Assembly (NCBI GenBank): GCA_021774785.1
Contig: JAJFIQ010000019.1
Coordinates: forward strand, 868,001-932,000
Source of the DNA: Emcibacter sp.
GTDB lineage: Bacteria > Pseudomonadota > Alphaproteobacteria > Sphingomonadales > Emcibacteraceae
Direction: 5' to 3'
DNA length: 64,000 nucleotides
In this document: positions 37,868 through 47,425 of the stretch, one piece after another
How positions within the stretch are numbered: position 1 is the first letter of the stretch
Layout of the letters: every line of letters starts with the position of its first letter
Made by a program: the position numbers and the translations under genes
The notes under the pieces: model-generated
The model's input: the letters and a program-made list of their open reading frames with translations, nothing else
What the model was told of the DNA's origin: nothing
Databases searched by the model: none

Positions 37868-39619
37868 TTAAGCCGCACGGGTGGGGCGCAATGTCTTTCT
37901 CTTGGGGGAGAAAGCTTTGTTGCCGCCATTATTTTTACCCTGTGGCTTATGTGACCGTTCTGGGCGTTTAGCGGTCAGTGTTTTCTTACCACCGCGAACC
38001 TTCTTACGGCCAAATGGCTTGGCATCGCCTTCTTTCTTTTTGAAGGGTTTTTTCTTCGCACCCGTCTTTACAAAATCGGACTTATCTTCTTTTTTGCTGT
38101 CAATTTTAGGTGGTTTTCCAAGAAGTTTGCCCAGCACTGGGTCATCGGTATATTTCTTGGCCTCTGCTGTCCAAGGATCATAACGTTTGGCTTCCTTGCG
38201 AACGGGTTTATCTTGTCTGAAAGGCTTATCTTTTTTAAAGGATTTTACTTGTTTCTTAGGTGCCGCGCGGCGATCATCACGATCTTCTTTTTTCCAATCA
38301 CTATTGGCGGCCTTCACATTGTCGCGGGATTTATAGCGGTCAGATTTCGAGCGATTTTCGCGGAAACCTCTGTCTTCCCTCTTGCCACCACGGCCATTGC
38401 GGTCCCGCGAGAAACGACCTTTTTTGCCGCCTGCCTTACCGCGCGTTGTCACATCAATATGAAAATCGTGATCTTCATCCACCTCAATAGCCTGTTTAAT
38501 CAGCTTTTCAATGGGAATCAGCAAACGCATGTCGCTTGGATCACAAAAGGATATGGCAATGCCCTTTGCCCCGGCACGGCCCGTGCGGCCCACACGGTGA
38601 ATATAATTTTCCGGCTCAATAGGAAGCTCGTAATTGACCACATGGCTGATACCATCAACATCAATACCTCGTGCTGCCACATCGGTAGCCACAAGAACCT
38701 TGGTCCGGCCCCGGCGGAAGTTCATCAGGATTTTTTCCCGCACCCGCTGGCGCTTATCACCATGAATCGCATCAGAACGGATACCATTTTCATAGAGTTC
38801 CTTGGACAAGGCATCTGCACCCAATTTAGTGCGGGCAAAGACAAGTGTTTTTTCCACATCATCGCCAGACAAAATTTCTGACAGCAATTTAGCTTTGTTT
38901 TTCCGGCTCACATTCATAATTTTATGTGAAATAGTATCAGCAACCGCTGTTTTCTTGGCAATCTCCACATTAACCGGATTATTCAGTAAATTTTTGGTAA
39001 GGTTACGAACTTTTGGGTTCATTGTGGCGGAAAACAGAATGGTCTGATGTTCTTCCGGCAGGCTATCGGCAATGTCACGCACATCATCAATGAACCCCAT
39101 ATCAAGCATACGATCCGCTTCATCCAGAATGAAGATATTGGTATCAGAAAATTTGACATTCTTACGGCCAATATGGTCGATCAGCCGACCGGGTGTTGCC
39201 ACAAGAATATCAACACCACGACGTAATTTATTGGTTTGTGGCGGGTAAGGCTGGCCACCAGCAACGACAAGGCTTTTAAGCTTGGTACCTTTAGCAAATG
39301 TTACGATGCATTGTTCTATCTGCATGGCAAGTTCGCGGGTTGGTGCCAAAATCAATACCTTTGGCATATTCTGCCGTGGTTTTTGATAATCTGCCAGCAA
39401 GCTGTTTATCATCGGTAATGCAAAAGCCGCCGTTTTGCCGCCGCCAGTCTGGGCGATACCGATCAGGTCATTACCTTCCATCAAAGGCGGAATAGCCATA
39501 GATTGAATCTGTGTCGGGCTTGTAAAACCCTCATCAGCTATTGATTTCAAGATTGTTTCGGCAAGCCCAAAGGCTTCGAATCCGTACTCGTCAGGTGATG
39601 GCGCATCCAAATGCGTCAT
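37868..39619 (-). CDS. DEAD-box RNA helicase, RhlE-like
   Basis: This is an ATP-dependent RNA helicase of 583 residues. Motifs run GIAQTGGGKTAAFALP (I), APTRELAMQI (Ia), DEADRMLDMGF (II), LFSATM (III), VATDVAARGID (V) and HRVGRTGRAGAKG (VI). From about residue 395 the tail is very basic and low in complexity (GKKGRFSRDRNGRGGKRE), likely an RNA-binding extension. The frame is open 33 codons upstream, but AGAGGA lies eight bases before this ATG, which gives MTHLDAPSPDEYGF. It probably serves ribosome assembly or mRNA turnover. Confidence 0.9.
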   Translation of the reverse strand: MTHLDAPSPDEYGFEAFGLAETILKSIADEGFTSPTQIQSMAIPPLMEGNDLIGIAQTGGGKTAAFALPMINSLLADYQKPRQNMPKVLILAPTRELAMQIEQCIVTFAKGTKLKSLVVAGGQPYPPQTNKLRRGVDILVATPGRLIDHIGRKNVKFSDTNIFILDEADRMLDMGFIDDVRDIADSLPEEHQTILFSATMNPKVRNLTKNLLNNPVNVEIAKKTAVADTISHKIMNVSRKNKAKLLSEILSGDDVEKTLVFARTKLGADALSKELYENGIRSDAIHGDKRQRVREKILMNFRRGRTKVLVATDVAARGIDVDGISHVVNYELPIEPENYIHRVGRTGRAGAKGIAISFCDPSDMRLLIPIEKLIKQAIEVDEDHDFHIDVTTRGKAGGKKGRFSRDRNGRGGKREDRGFRENRSKSDRYKSRDNVKAANSDWKKEDRDDRRAAPKKQVKSFKKDKPFRQDKPVRKEAKRYDPWTAEAKKYTDDPVLGKLLGKPPKIDSKKEDKSDFVKTGAKKKPFKKKEGDAKPFGRKKVRGGKKTLTAKRPERSHKPQGKNNGGNKAFSPKRKTLRPTRAA

Positions 39620-39794
39620 AGCATAGTCCTCTCGCGTCTGTTTATTGTACTGTTGTACAATGTCATCTCCGCGATCGCACTTGGCCTTGAATTTATTCAT
39701 CAGGCTAAACGTGGTCAATACTAAACCACGGCTGCTAAGCGGAATTCATTTCGTTCGGGCCGTATTTGCAACCTTTCTGCAACAAAGTCAAGCC

Positions 39795-41189
39795 TTATAT
39801 GTGTATGGCATGCCCAAGAGCCGAAAGACTAGCCTCTGCAAAGCTTTCAGTCACGGTTGGATGGACATGAATTGTATCAGCAATATCCTCCAAACGAGCA
39901 CCCATTTCCATCGCCAGCGCAAATTCACCGGAAAGTTCCGATATTTGAGGGCCAACCGCGTGAATACCGACAATCACATGATTATCGGCCCGCGCCGTGA
40001 TGCGGACAAAGCCGCCGCCCTCACCGGCTTCCATTGTCAAAGCCCGACCATTGGCCATTAGGGGAAATTTGCCGACAATGGTCTCAACGCCAGAGGTCTT
40101 AGCTTCAGCCCCGCTCTGCCCGACGGCAATAATTTCAGGATCGGTAAAACATACGGCGGCAATGGCATTGGGGTTGAATTCGCGTTTTTTGCCCGCAATG
40201 ATCTCTGCGACGACCTCGCCCTGCGCAGAGGCGCGGTGAGCCAGCATGGGCTCGCCCGTTATGTCGCCAATGGCCCAGACATTTTTCATGGCTGTGCGGC
40301 AATATTTATCAATTTTAACAAACGGTCCATCCATATCAACAGCCATATTCTCCAGACCCCAGCCTTCAGTATTTGGCTTACGGCCCACAGTCACGAGAAG
40401 CTTGTCAGCGGCTATTGTCTGCGCCTCGCCATCTTTGTCTGCATAAGACAGTTTATTGTCTTTCCAACCTGACGCCTTGGCACCAAGATGAACCGTAATG
40501 CCATTTGCCTGAAGCCATTTAGCAACAGGCGCCGTCAGTTCCTTATCATAGGTGGCAAGGATACGGCTATCGGCCTCTATGAAGGTCACTTCTGACCCTA
40601 GTTTGCTATAGGCTATGCCAAGCTCAAGGCCAATATAGCCCGCACCAACCACGACAAGTTTCTCGGGGACTTGCTCAAGGGTCAGAGCTTCTGTGGAAGA
40701 CAGAACATCCCCGCCAAAAGGCAGGAAAGGTAATTCTGTTGGTTTTGAACCATTGGCAAGGATCACATGTTCTGCCGCGATGGTCACAATACCACTTTTA
40801 GTTTCTACATCACAGGTTTTGGCATCCTTAAAAGTTGCCCACCCCTTGATCTGCCTGACCTTGGCTTTTTTCAACAAGCCCTCAACGCCACCGTTCAAAC
40901 GATCAACTATGCCTTCTTTCCATGTCATCGTTTTCGCAAAATCAAGTTCAGGTTCAGTTTTAAGCGAAATACCCAAATGGCCTTTGCCAGTATGCTTATT
41001 GATTTGCTGATATTTATCAGCCGCATGGATCAGGGCCTTTGACGGGATACATCCCCGGATCAGACAGGTTCCCCCGGCCCGATCACCCTCAACAATGATG
41101 GTATCTATTCCCAATTGCCCTGCACGAATGGCCGCGACATATCCACCCGGTCCAGCTCCAATGACCAACAGCTTGCATTTCATTTCCAT
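39795..41189 (-). CDS. lpdA: Dihydrolipoyl dehydrogenase (E3) of the branched-chain complex
   Basis: E3 reoxidises the lipoyl arm of the E2 core. The FAD site is VIGAGPGGYVAAIRAGQLG, the redox disulfide GGTCLIRGCIPSKALIHAA, the NAD site VVGAGYIGLELGIAYSKLG, and the C-terminal His-Glu is in HVHPTVTESFAEA. Its 464 residues are normal. It is the last gene of a four-gene operon, nine bases after E2, so it is probably dedicated to the 2-oxoisovalerate complex. Confidence 0.93.
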   Translation of the reverse strand: MEMKCKLLVIGAGPGGYVAAIRAGQLGIDTIIVEGDRAGGTCLIRGCIPSKALIHAADKYQQINKHTGKGHLGISLKTEPELDFAKTMTWKEGIVDRLNGGVEGLLKKAKVRQIKGWATFKDAKTCDVETKSGIVTIAAEHVILANGSKPTELPFLPFGGDVLSSTEALTLEQVPEKLVVVGAGYIGLELGIAYSKLGSEVTFIEADSRILATYDKELTAPVAKWLQANGITVHLGAKASGWKDNKLSYADKDGEAQTIAADKLLVTVGRKPNTEGWGLENMAVDMDGPFVKIDKYCRTAMKNVWAIGDITGEPMLAHRASAQGEVVAEIIAGKKREFNPNAIAAVCFTDPEIIAVGQSGAEAKTSGVETIVGKFPLMANGRALTMEAGEGGGFVRITARADNHVIVGIHAVGPQISELSGEFALAMEMGARLEDIADTIHVHPTVTESFAEASLSALGHAIHI

Positions 41190-41197
41190 AACGGCAC

Positions 41198-42439
41198 CTA
41201 CATAAACAACGTTGCGGGCTGTTCTAAAACCCCTTTGATAAACTGAATAAGTTCGGCAGCAACATAGCCATCGACCACACGATGATCAAAAGAAGAGGAC
41301 AGGTTCATCATCTGACGAATTTTAATATCCGTGCCCCCCATCACCATCGGGCGTGGTACGATCTTATTGACACCTATGATACAGACTTCGGGGTAATTGA
41401 TCACAGGCGTCGTCACGATACCGCCAATTTTGCCAAGGCTTGTTATGGTAACTGTGGAGCCAGATAATTCATTCCGCTTGGCCTTGCCCGCACGGGCCGC
41501 AGAGGACACGCGCATCATCTCTGTCGCCATATCCCATATATCACGCGTTTCTGCGTGGCTTACAACAGGGACCATCAGGCCATTTGGCGTCTGACTGGCA
41601 ATACCCAGATGAACGCCCGAGAAACGCCGAACCAGGCTGTGCGCCGGATCATAATGAGAATTACATTCAGGAAATTTCTCCATGCCTTTTAATGTGGCCA
41701 TCATGATGAAGGGCAGAATAGACAATTTCGGCTGATCTTCTGTACGGTTATCATTGAGAAAAAGGCGCAATTTCTCAACCTCTGTCACATCCACTTCTTC
41801 CACATAAGAATAATGGGGAATAGAACGTTTGCTAAGCTCCATCCTTTCGGCGATCTTACGACGAATACCGATCACAGGAATTTCTTCAATAGCCGTGCGT
41901 TTCTGATGGCTAGGTTGACCAACACGGCCACCAGCCGCGATAAAATCATCCAAATCCTGATGGCTGATACGACCCGCAGGGCCGCTACCCGAAACACGGG
42001 TAAGGTCGACATCCTCTTCCAGAGCCCGACGTCTTACAGCAGGAGACGTCAATGGTTTTTCACTTGTTGCACCACTCAGAACCGGGGCTACAGGAGTTGC
42101 AGGAGTAATTTTTGCAACCGGTTCATCAGCTTTTACGGGAGCAGAAACTTCCACAACCGCTTCCGCTTTAACCGGTTCCCCGTCCACATTTCCCTCGCCC
42201 TCTACCTCTAAGACCACCATGACAGAGCCAACGGCAATCATTTCACCGAGATTACCACTTATAGACAGAATTTTTCCGTCTACAGGGCTCGGCATTTCTA
42301 CTGTGGCCTTGTCAGTCATCATGTCGATCAAAGGCTGGTCTTCGGTTACCATCTCACCCACTTTTACGTGGATATCTGCTATTTCTGCTTCAACGAGCCC
42401 TTCGCCCAGATCGGGAAGTTTGAAATTATACTGTCCCAT
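41198..42439 (-). CDS. bkdB: Branched-chain 2-oxoacid dehydrogenase E2 (lipoamide acyltransferase)
   Basis: This is the core acyltransferase of the BCKDH complex. One lipoyl domain (residues 3-78) carries the lipoyl Lys44 in MTDKATVEMP. A Pro/Ala/Val-rich linker, a peripheral subunit-binding domain (about 131-168, SPAVRRRALEEDVDLTRVSG) and the catalytic domain follow, with His386 and Asp390 in SSFDHRVVDGYVAAEL. Its 413 residues and single lipoyl domain fit BkdB rather than pyruvate dehydrogenase E2. It lies between E1 beta and E3 with gaps of three and eight bases. Confidence 0.93.
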   Translation of the reverse strand: MGQYNFKLPDLGEGLVEAEIADIHVKVGEMVTEDQPLIDMMTDKATVEMPSPVDGKILSISGNLGEMIAVGSVMVVLEVEGEGNVDGEPVKAEAVVEVSAPVKADEPVAKITPATPVAPVLSGATSEKPLTSPAVRRRALEEDVDLTRVSGSGPAGRISHQDLDDFIAAGGRVGQPSHQKRTAIEEIPVIGIRRKIAERMELSKRSIPHYSYVEEVDVTEVEKLRLFLNDNRTEDQPKLSILPFIMMATLKGMEKFPECNSHYDPAHSLVRRFSGVHLGIASQTPNGLMVPVVSHAETRDIWDMATEMMRVSSAARAGKAKRNELSGSTVTITSLGKIGGIVTTPVINYPEVCIIGVNKIVPRPMVMGGTDIKIRQMMNLSSSFDHRVVDGYVAAELIQFIKGVLEQPATLFM

Positions 42440-42442
42440 TAT

Positions 42443-43456
42443 TTAACCCTCCATAACTTTTTTAATGGCGTCCAGAACCCGCCCCTGCCCCGGAAAATAT
42501 TCCCACTCAAACGCATGGGGATAAGGAATATCCCAACCTGCCACACGCACTATGGGAGATTCCAGCTTCCAGAAACATGTTTCCTGAATCTGTGAGAGAA
42601 TTTCAGCTCCGAACCCGCCGGTTTTTGTTGCTTCGTGAACGATGACACAGCGTCCCGTACGGCATACGGACGATGCAATATGATCGATATCAAGCGGTGT
42701 AAGCGTACGCAGGTCAATAACCTCCACATCATGTCCAGACAATTCTGCCGCCGCAAGAGATACATGAACCATAGTGCCATAAGTCACAATGGTCAGATCA
42801 CTTCCGGCCCGTACGGTTTCCGCTTTACCAATGGGAACCGTATAATGTCCTTCTGGAACATCGCCTTTTACATGGCTATCCCAAGATTGCGACTGCGCCT
42901 TGGGGTCACCAAAAAACGGCCCGTTGTAAAGCCGTTTTGGTTCAAAAAATATTGTCGGATCGTCATCTTCGATAGCACTGATCAAAAGCCCTTTGGCATC
43001 ATAGGGGTTGGACGGCATGGCGGTCTTGACACCCGACACATGGGTAAAGATACCCTCTGGACTCTGTGAATGGGTCTGTCCGCCACGAATGCCACCTCCA
43101 CAAGGCGTTCGGATAGTAATGGGCGCCCAATATTCACCACCGGAACGATAACGCAGACGAGAGGCTTCTGACACGATCTGATCAAAAGCCGGATAGATAT
43201 AATCCGAAAACTGAATTTCAGTGACGGGCCGCATTTCATTGACGCCCATACCGATGGCAAGTGCTATAATACCACCTTCGGCAATGGGGGTATCGAAAAC
43301 GCGCTGGATACCGTATTTTTTCTGCAATCCTTCTGTGCAGTTAAAAACCCCGCCAAAATAGCCTACGTCTTCGCCGAAAACCACTACCGAACTATCCCGC
43401 TCCAGCATTACGTCCTGTGCCGAATTGATGGCCTGTACCATATTCATTTTAGTCAT
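42443..43456 (-). CDS. bkdA2: Branched-chain 2-oxoacid dehydrogenase E1 beta
   Basis: This is the beta chain of the thiamine-diphosphate-dependent E1 decarboxylase. It shows VFGEDVGYFGGVFNCTEGLQ, TPIAEGGIIALAIGMGVNEMRPV, EIQFSDYIYPAFDQIV and TIRTPCGGGIRGGQTHSQSP, a BCKDH pattern. Its 337 residues are typical. It starts two bases after the E1 alpha stop. Confidence 0.94.
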   Translation of the reverse strand: MTKMNMVQAINSAQDVMLERDSSVVVFGEDVGYFGGVFNCTEGLQKKYGIQRVFDTPIAEGGIIALAIGMGVNEMRPVTEIQFSDYIYPAFDQIVSEASRLRYRSGGEYWAPITIRTPCGGGIRGGQTHSQSPEGIFTHVSGVKTAMPSNPYDAKGLLISAIEDDDPTIFFEPKRLYNGPFFGDPKAQSQSWDSHVKGDVPEGHYTVPIGKAETVRAGSDLTIVTYGTMVHVSLAAAELSGHDVEVIDLRTLTPLDIDHIASSVCRTGRCVIVHEATKTGGFGAEILSQIQETCFWKLESPIVRVAGWDIPYPHAFEWEYFPGQGRVLDAIKKVMEG

Positions 43457-43458
43457 CT

Positions 43459-44691
43459 CTATACTCCCAACTGCTGACGTTGGCGGCGCAGGTTATCGGG
43501 CATTTCCTTAAACACATCTTCAAACATACTGCTGACCTCTGGTCGCGCCCCTGAATTCAGGGTGCCGTAGGATTCGGCCTCTTTGTATTTTTTTGTGACC
43601 AAGGCAGTAATATCTTTTGCGGTCTGTTCATGGCGTTCGTCAGACCATTCACCGATTTCAATCAAGTGATTTTTCAGTCTTTCAATAGGATCGCCAAGAG
43701 GCCATACTTCCGGCTCGTCTTCCGGTCTATATTTAGCGGGATCATCGCTCGTAGAATGTCCACCAGCACGATAAGTAAAATGCTCAATCATTGTGGGGCC
43801 ACCACCGCAACGTGCGCGTTCTGCCGCCCATTTTGTCGCGGCATAGACTGCGAGAAAATCATTTCCGTCAACCCGCAGGCCCGGCATACCATAACCAATA
43901 CCACGGCTGGCAAAAGTGGCCCGTTCGCCACCGGCAAAACCCTGAAAACTGGATATGGCCCATTGATTATTAACAACATTGAGGAGGACAGGCGCGTTAT
44001 AGACAGCCGCAAAGGTCATTCCATGATGAAAATCTGATTCGGCGGTTGTACCTTCCCCGACCCAGGTGGAGGCGATGGCATCTTCGCCTTTATAGACAGA
44101 GGCCACGGCCCAGCCCACGGCCTGGCAAAACTGAGTACCAAGATTGCCTGAAATGGAAAAGAAATTTCCCTCTTTCCAAGTATACATAATCGGTAGTTGT
44201 CGACCTTTGCAATTGTCGCCGGAATTGGACAGGCAGTGGTTCATCATATCTAGCAAATCACGACCCCGGGAAATCAACAGACCCTGCTGACGGTATGAAG
44301 GGAACAACATATCCTTTTTGTCCAATGCCATGGCCTGTGCCACAGCAACCGCCTCTTCACCCCGTGATTTCATGTAGAAGGACATTTTACCGACCCGTTG
44401 CATATTCTGCATCCGGTCATCGTAAATACGCGTTATCATCATATCCGTAAGACCCTTGCGCAAATCATCGGGGCTTAAGCAAGGATTCCATTCCCCAACG
44501 GCCTTGTTCTTCATATCCAACACACGTATCATCGTGTTGGCATAGGCGAACATCTCCTTTGGGTCGGTAAGAATATCCGGTCGCGGTGCAGCCCCGGCAT
44601 TGGGAATATCAAGATCGTCAAATTCCGGCTCTTCCCCCGGTCTGTGACGGGGGGTTGGAACATTAAGGTTTTTACCGCTACTTGGAACCAT
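43459..44691 (-). CDS. bkdA1: Branched-chain 2-oxoacid dehydrogenase E1 alpha
   Basis: This is the thiamine-binding alpha chain of E1. FPSYRQQGLLISRG, the ThDP region WVGEGTTAESDFHHGMTFAA and NNQWAIS, and YRAGGHSTSDDPAKYRP (the phosphorylation-loop region in eukaryotes) are characteristic of BCKDH. The frame is open 21 codons upstream, but GAAGGAG lies about six bases before this ATG, giving MVPSSGKNLNVPTPRHRPGE and 410 residues. It is the first gene of the operon E1 alpha-E1 beta-E2-E3 and is divergent from an Lrp-type regulator. Confidence 0.94.
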   Translation of the reverse strand: MVPSSGKNLNVPTPRHRPGEEPEFDDLDIPNAGAAPRPDILTDPKEMFAYANTMIRVLDMKNKAVGEWNPCLSPDDLRKGLTDMMITRIYDDRMQNMQRVGKMSFYMKSRGEEAVAVAQAMALDKKDMLFPSYRQQGLLISRGRDLLDMMNHCLSNSGDNCKGRQLPIMYTWKEGNFFSISGNLGTQFCQAVGWAVASVYKGEDAIASTWVGEGTTAESDFHHGMTFAAVYNAPVLLNVVNNQWAISSFQGFAGGERATFASRGIGYGMPGLRVDGNDFLAVYAATKWAAERARCGGGPTMIEHFTYRAGGHSTSDDPAKYRPEDEPEVWPLGDPIERLKNHLIEIGEWSDERHEQTAKDITALVTKKYKEAESYGTLNSGARPEVSSMFEDVFKEMPDNLRRQRQQLGV

Positions 44692-44769
44692 TTCATTCTC
44701 CTTCGCGCACATTTTACCACTATTCCGCTGAAATTTCTTCCCATTTATCCCCACAATAGCTATATATAT

Positions 44770-44813
44770 GGTACAAAATTTTTAATTATCGTTAAATAAT
44801 GGGATATTGTGCC
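44770..44813. promoter_or_regulatory. Candidate operator between bkd operon and Lrp gene
   Basis: GGTACAAAAT and ATATTGTGCC form an imperfect inverted repeat (eight of ten positions) around 24 AT-rich bases. It lies in the 125-base divergent spacer, immediately before the regulator's start. Lrp/AsnC proteins typically bind such spaced AT-rich dyads in divergent promoters. Confidence 0.4.
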
Positions 44814-44816
44814 AAT

Positions 44817-45278
44817 ATGGATGAGCTAGATAAAAAAATACTAAATCTGTTACAGGAAGATGCCATGCTGCCAGTGGCGGAAATTGCTGAAAAAATTGGT
44901 TCTTCAAAATCGGTTTGCTGGCGCAGGATCCAGCGGCTTCAGACTGATGGCATAATTAAGGATAGGGTCGCCCTTCTCGATCATAACAAAGTCGGTCTAG
45001 ACATAATTCTCTTTGCTCAGGTAAAGATGACAGCCCATGGCCGCAGACTACCTCACTTCATTGAAATCATTAGGGATATCCCACAGATTCTGGAATGCTA
45101 TACCCTAATGGGTAATGTTGATTTTCTTCTGAAAATTGTTGTGAAAGATATTCAGGAATATGAAGATTTATGGTGGCACCAACTCTCGCAAATTGAAGGC
45201 GTGCAGGAAATTAATTCCACTATAGCCATGACAGCGGTTAAGCACACCACAAAACTACCCCTAAGTCACGGCGGTTAG
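44817..45278 (+). CDS. Lrp/AsnC family regulator (BkdR-like)
   Basis: An N-terminal winged HTH (LDKKILNLLQEDAMLPVAEIAEKIGSSKSVCWRRIQRLQ region) is followed by a C-terminal RAM ligand-binding domain with ECYTLMGNVDFLLKIVVKDI. Starting at this ATG gives MDELDKKILN, 153 residues, the usual Lrp opening; six in-frame codons upstream lack a ribosome site. Divergent position implies control of the branched-chain dehydrogenase operon, as BkdR does in Pseudomonas. Its 3' end overlaps the convergent kynU by 18 bases. Confidence 0.88.
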   Translation: MDELDKKILNLLQEDAMLPVAEIAEKIGSSKSVCWRRIQRLQTDGIIKDRVALLDHNKVGLDIILFAQVKMTAHGRRLPHFIEIIRDIPQILECYTLMGNVDFLLKIVVKDIQEYEDLWWHQLSQIEGVQEINSTIAMTAVKHTTKLPLSHGG

Positions 45279-46502
45279 CTGATTATATTCAGGTTTCCGC
45301 CAAAGTTCATTTTCCATAATATTTTTTAAACAGATTACGGCATCCCAGACATCCACGTAACGGGTATATAATGGGGTAAAACCAAAGCGAATAATATCCG
45401 GCGCCCGAAAGTCCCCCACGACCTTACTCGCGATCAAAGCCTGCATGATAGCAAAGCCTTTTTCATGTTGAAAGGAAACCTGACTTCCCCGCTCTTCGCG
45501 ATGACGTGTGGTGGCGAGGGATAATCCGTATTCTTCACAATGTTCTTCCACAAGACCGATGAAGTAATCACATAAGTTCATGGATTTTTCACGAATTTTA
45601 GCCATATCCGCCCGTTCAAATATTTCTAACCCACATTCAAGGACGGCCAGGGATAGAATAGGCTGGGTTCCGGTTAAGGTTTGCTGAATATTATCCGCTG
45701 GCCGATAATCCTTCTCAAAGGCAAAGGGGGCGGCATGGCCCCACCAACCCGTTAACGGCTGCATCGCCTTTCCCTGATGACGTCTCGCAACAAAAATAAA
45801 GGCCGGCGCCCCCGGCCCTCCATTGAGATATTTATATCCGCACCCAAGGGCAAAATCGGCATTACAGTTGTTTAAATCAACCGCTAACGCCCCCGCACTA
45901 TGACATAAATCCCAGATCACCAGCGCACCAACCTCATGGGCTTTATTGGTTATCTCTTCCATATCAAGAAGATGACCGGTCTTATAATGAACCTGTGTCA
46001 GTGACACCACGGCTACATCATCGGTGATGGCAGTCAATATGTCGTCTTTTTCAGCAAACCGTATCTGGTGACCCCGATCCAGATGCTTTATCAAACCCTG
46101 AGCCGTGTAATTATCTGTTGGAAAATTGCTGCCCTCCATCACAATAACCTTACGGTCAGGGCGCATATCCAGCGCCATGGCTAACAGCTTGTAAAGATTT
46201 ATTCCTGTGGCATCACAGGCCATAACCTCGCCCAGACCTACGCCAATCAACCGGGCAATCTTATCACCCAATTTTTCGGCCAGATGAAACCAGTTATTCT
46301 TATTCCAACTGGTAATAAGGTCCTGTCCCCATTCCCGCTCGACAACGTCTATAGCGCGTTGTTTTGCAGATAAAGGCATCGCTCCAAGCGAATTGCCATC
46401 CAAATAAATCAAATCTTCCGGCAGATGAAATTCATCCCGAAACGATGCCAATTCATCACAACGATCAAGGTCCAGAAAAAAATTACGCGACAGTTCAGAC
46501 AT
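45261..46502 (-). CDS. kynU: Kynureninase
   Basis: This PLP enzyme cleaves kynurenine to anthranilate and alanine in tryptophan breakdown. It shows YLDGNSLGAMP, DLCHSAGALAVDLN and the PLP Lys224 in GCGYKYLNGGPGAPAF, with GWWGHAAPFAF. Its 413 residues are normal. It is divergent from an arylformamidase-like hydrolase across 65 bases. Tryptophan 2,3-dioxygenase is not in the window. Confidence 0.94.
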   Translation of the reverse strand: MSELSRNFFLDLDRCDELASFRDEFHLPEDLIYLDGNSLGAMPLSAKQRAIDVVEREWGQDLITSWNKNNWFHLAEKLGDKIARLIGVGLGEVMACDATGINLYKLLAMALDMRPDRKVIVMEGSNFPTDNYTAQGLIKHLDRGHQIRFAEKDDILTAITDDVAVVSLTQVHYKTGHLLDMEEITNKAHEVGALVIWDLCHSAGALAVDLNNCNADFALGCGYKYLNGGPGAPAFIFVARRHQGKAMQPLTGWWGHAAPFAFEKDYRPADNIQQTLTGTQPILSLAVLECGLEIFERADMAKIREKSMNLCDYFIGLVEEHCEEYGLSLATTRHREERGSQVSFQHEKGFAIMQALIASKVVGDFRAPDIIRFGFTPLYTRYVDVWDAVICLKNIMENELWRKPEYNQLTAVT

Positions 46503-46567
46503 TCATATTACTCAATATATTTTCATCTATTGCTGTTGAATTAATAACACTGTAAAATTGATTAAAT

Positions 46568-47425
46568 ATGAATATGAACCACTATTACAATATGAGCAAG
46601 AAAGAACTGGAACGGGAATATACACCCAGCTCCTGTATTGATGATATAATGGTCTATATCCGGAAATATGGTGATCAAAGCCAGGCTGTAAATGAAACCC
46701 TGAATTCAAAATGTCAGAAATATGGACCCGAAAAAAGATCCCATATGGATATATTTGTGCCAGGCGGCGAAGGTCCATACCCCGTTCATGTCTTTATTCA
46801 CGGCGGTTATTGGCAGGAATTATCCAAAACTGAAAGCACGTTTGCTGCCCCCAATTTCACCAATCATAATATTATCTTCATCGCTCTGGACTATAGCTTA
46901 GCCCCGGAAGCAAATATGTTCGAAATAATTGATCAGGTGAAAAGGGGATTCATGTGGGTATTAGATAATATCGAAAATTATCAAGGCGATAAAAACAATA
47001 TCACTCTTTCCGGGAGTTCCGCAGGTGGACATCTTGTTGCCGAAGTTTTAAGCATTGACTGGCCAAAATACGGTTATGATGATTGCCCCATAAGGGGCGC
47101 ATGTGAGGTTAGCGGTATATTCGATCTGCGGCCCCTCGCCCTGACCAGCGTTAATAAACCACTTGGCATGAGCGAAGAAGACGCGAGCCAGTTAAGTCCC
47201 CTCTTCCACATTCCCAAACACGCCTGCCCGGTCATTTTCTCATATGGTGAGAATGAAACCACCGAATTCAAGCGTCAGACCCAGGACTATATGAACGCTT
47301 GGCAAGAGGCCGGACATGTGGCAACTTATATTGATATGCTTGGCTTTAACCATTTTGACATTATTCTGGAACTGAACAATAAAAACAGCCCCCTATTCAG
47401 GGCTATTCTTGAACAGATTTTATGA
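46568..47425 (+). CDS. Alpha/beta hydrolase, probable arylformamidase
   Basis: It probably hydrolyses N-formylkynurenine to kynurenine. The 285-residue protein has the oxyanion motif HGGYWQE (about 78-84), the nucleophile Ser151 in SGSSAGGHL, and a late His in GFNHFDII. HGGYW is typical of the AFMID/arylformamidase branch of the esterase-lipase family. Divergence from kynureninase supports the call. Three in-frame ATGs (residues 1, 3, 9) lack a clear Shine-Dalgarno sequence. The 3' end overlaps the convergent dehydrogenase by six bases. Another carboxylesterase activity cannot be excluded. Confidence 0.75.
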   Translation: MNMNHYYNMSKKELEREYTPSSCIDDIMVYIRKYGDQSQAVNETLNSKCQKYGPEKRSHMDIFVPGGEGPYPVHVFIHGGYWQELSKTESTFAAPNFTNHNIIFIALDYSLAPEANMFEIIDQVKRGFMWVLDNIENYQGDKNNITLSGSSAGGHLVAEVLSIDWPKYGYDDCPIRGACEVSGIFDLRPLALTSVNKPLGMSEEDASQLSPLFHIPKHACPVIFSYGENETTEFKRQTQDYMNAWQEAGHVATYIDMLGFNHFDIILELNNKNSPLFRAILEQIL

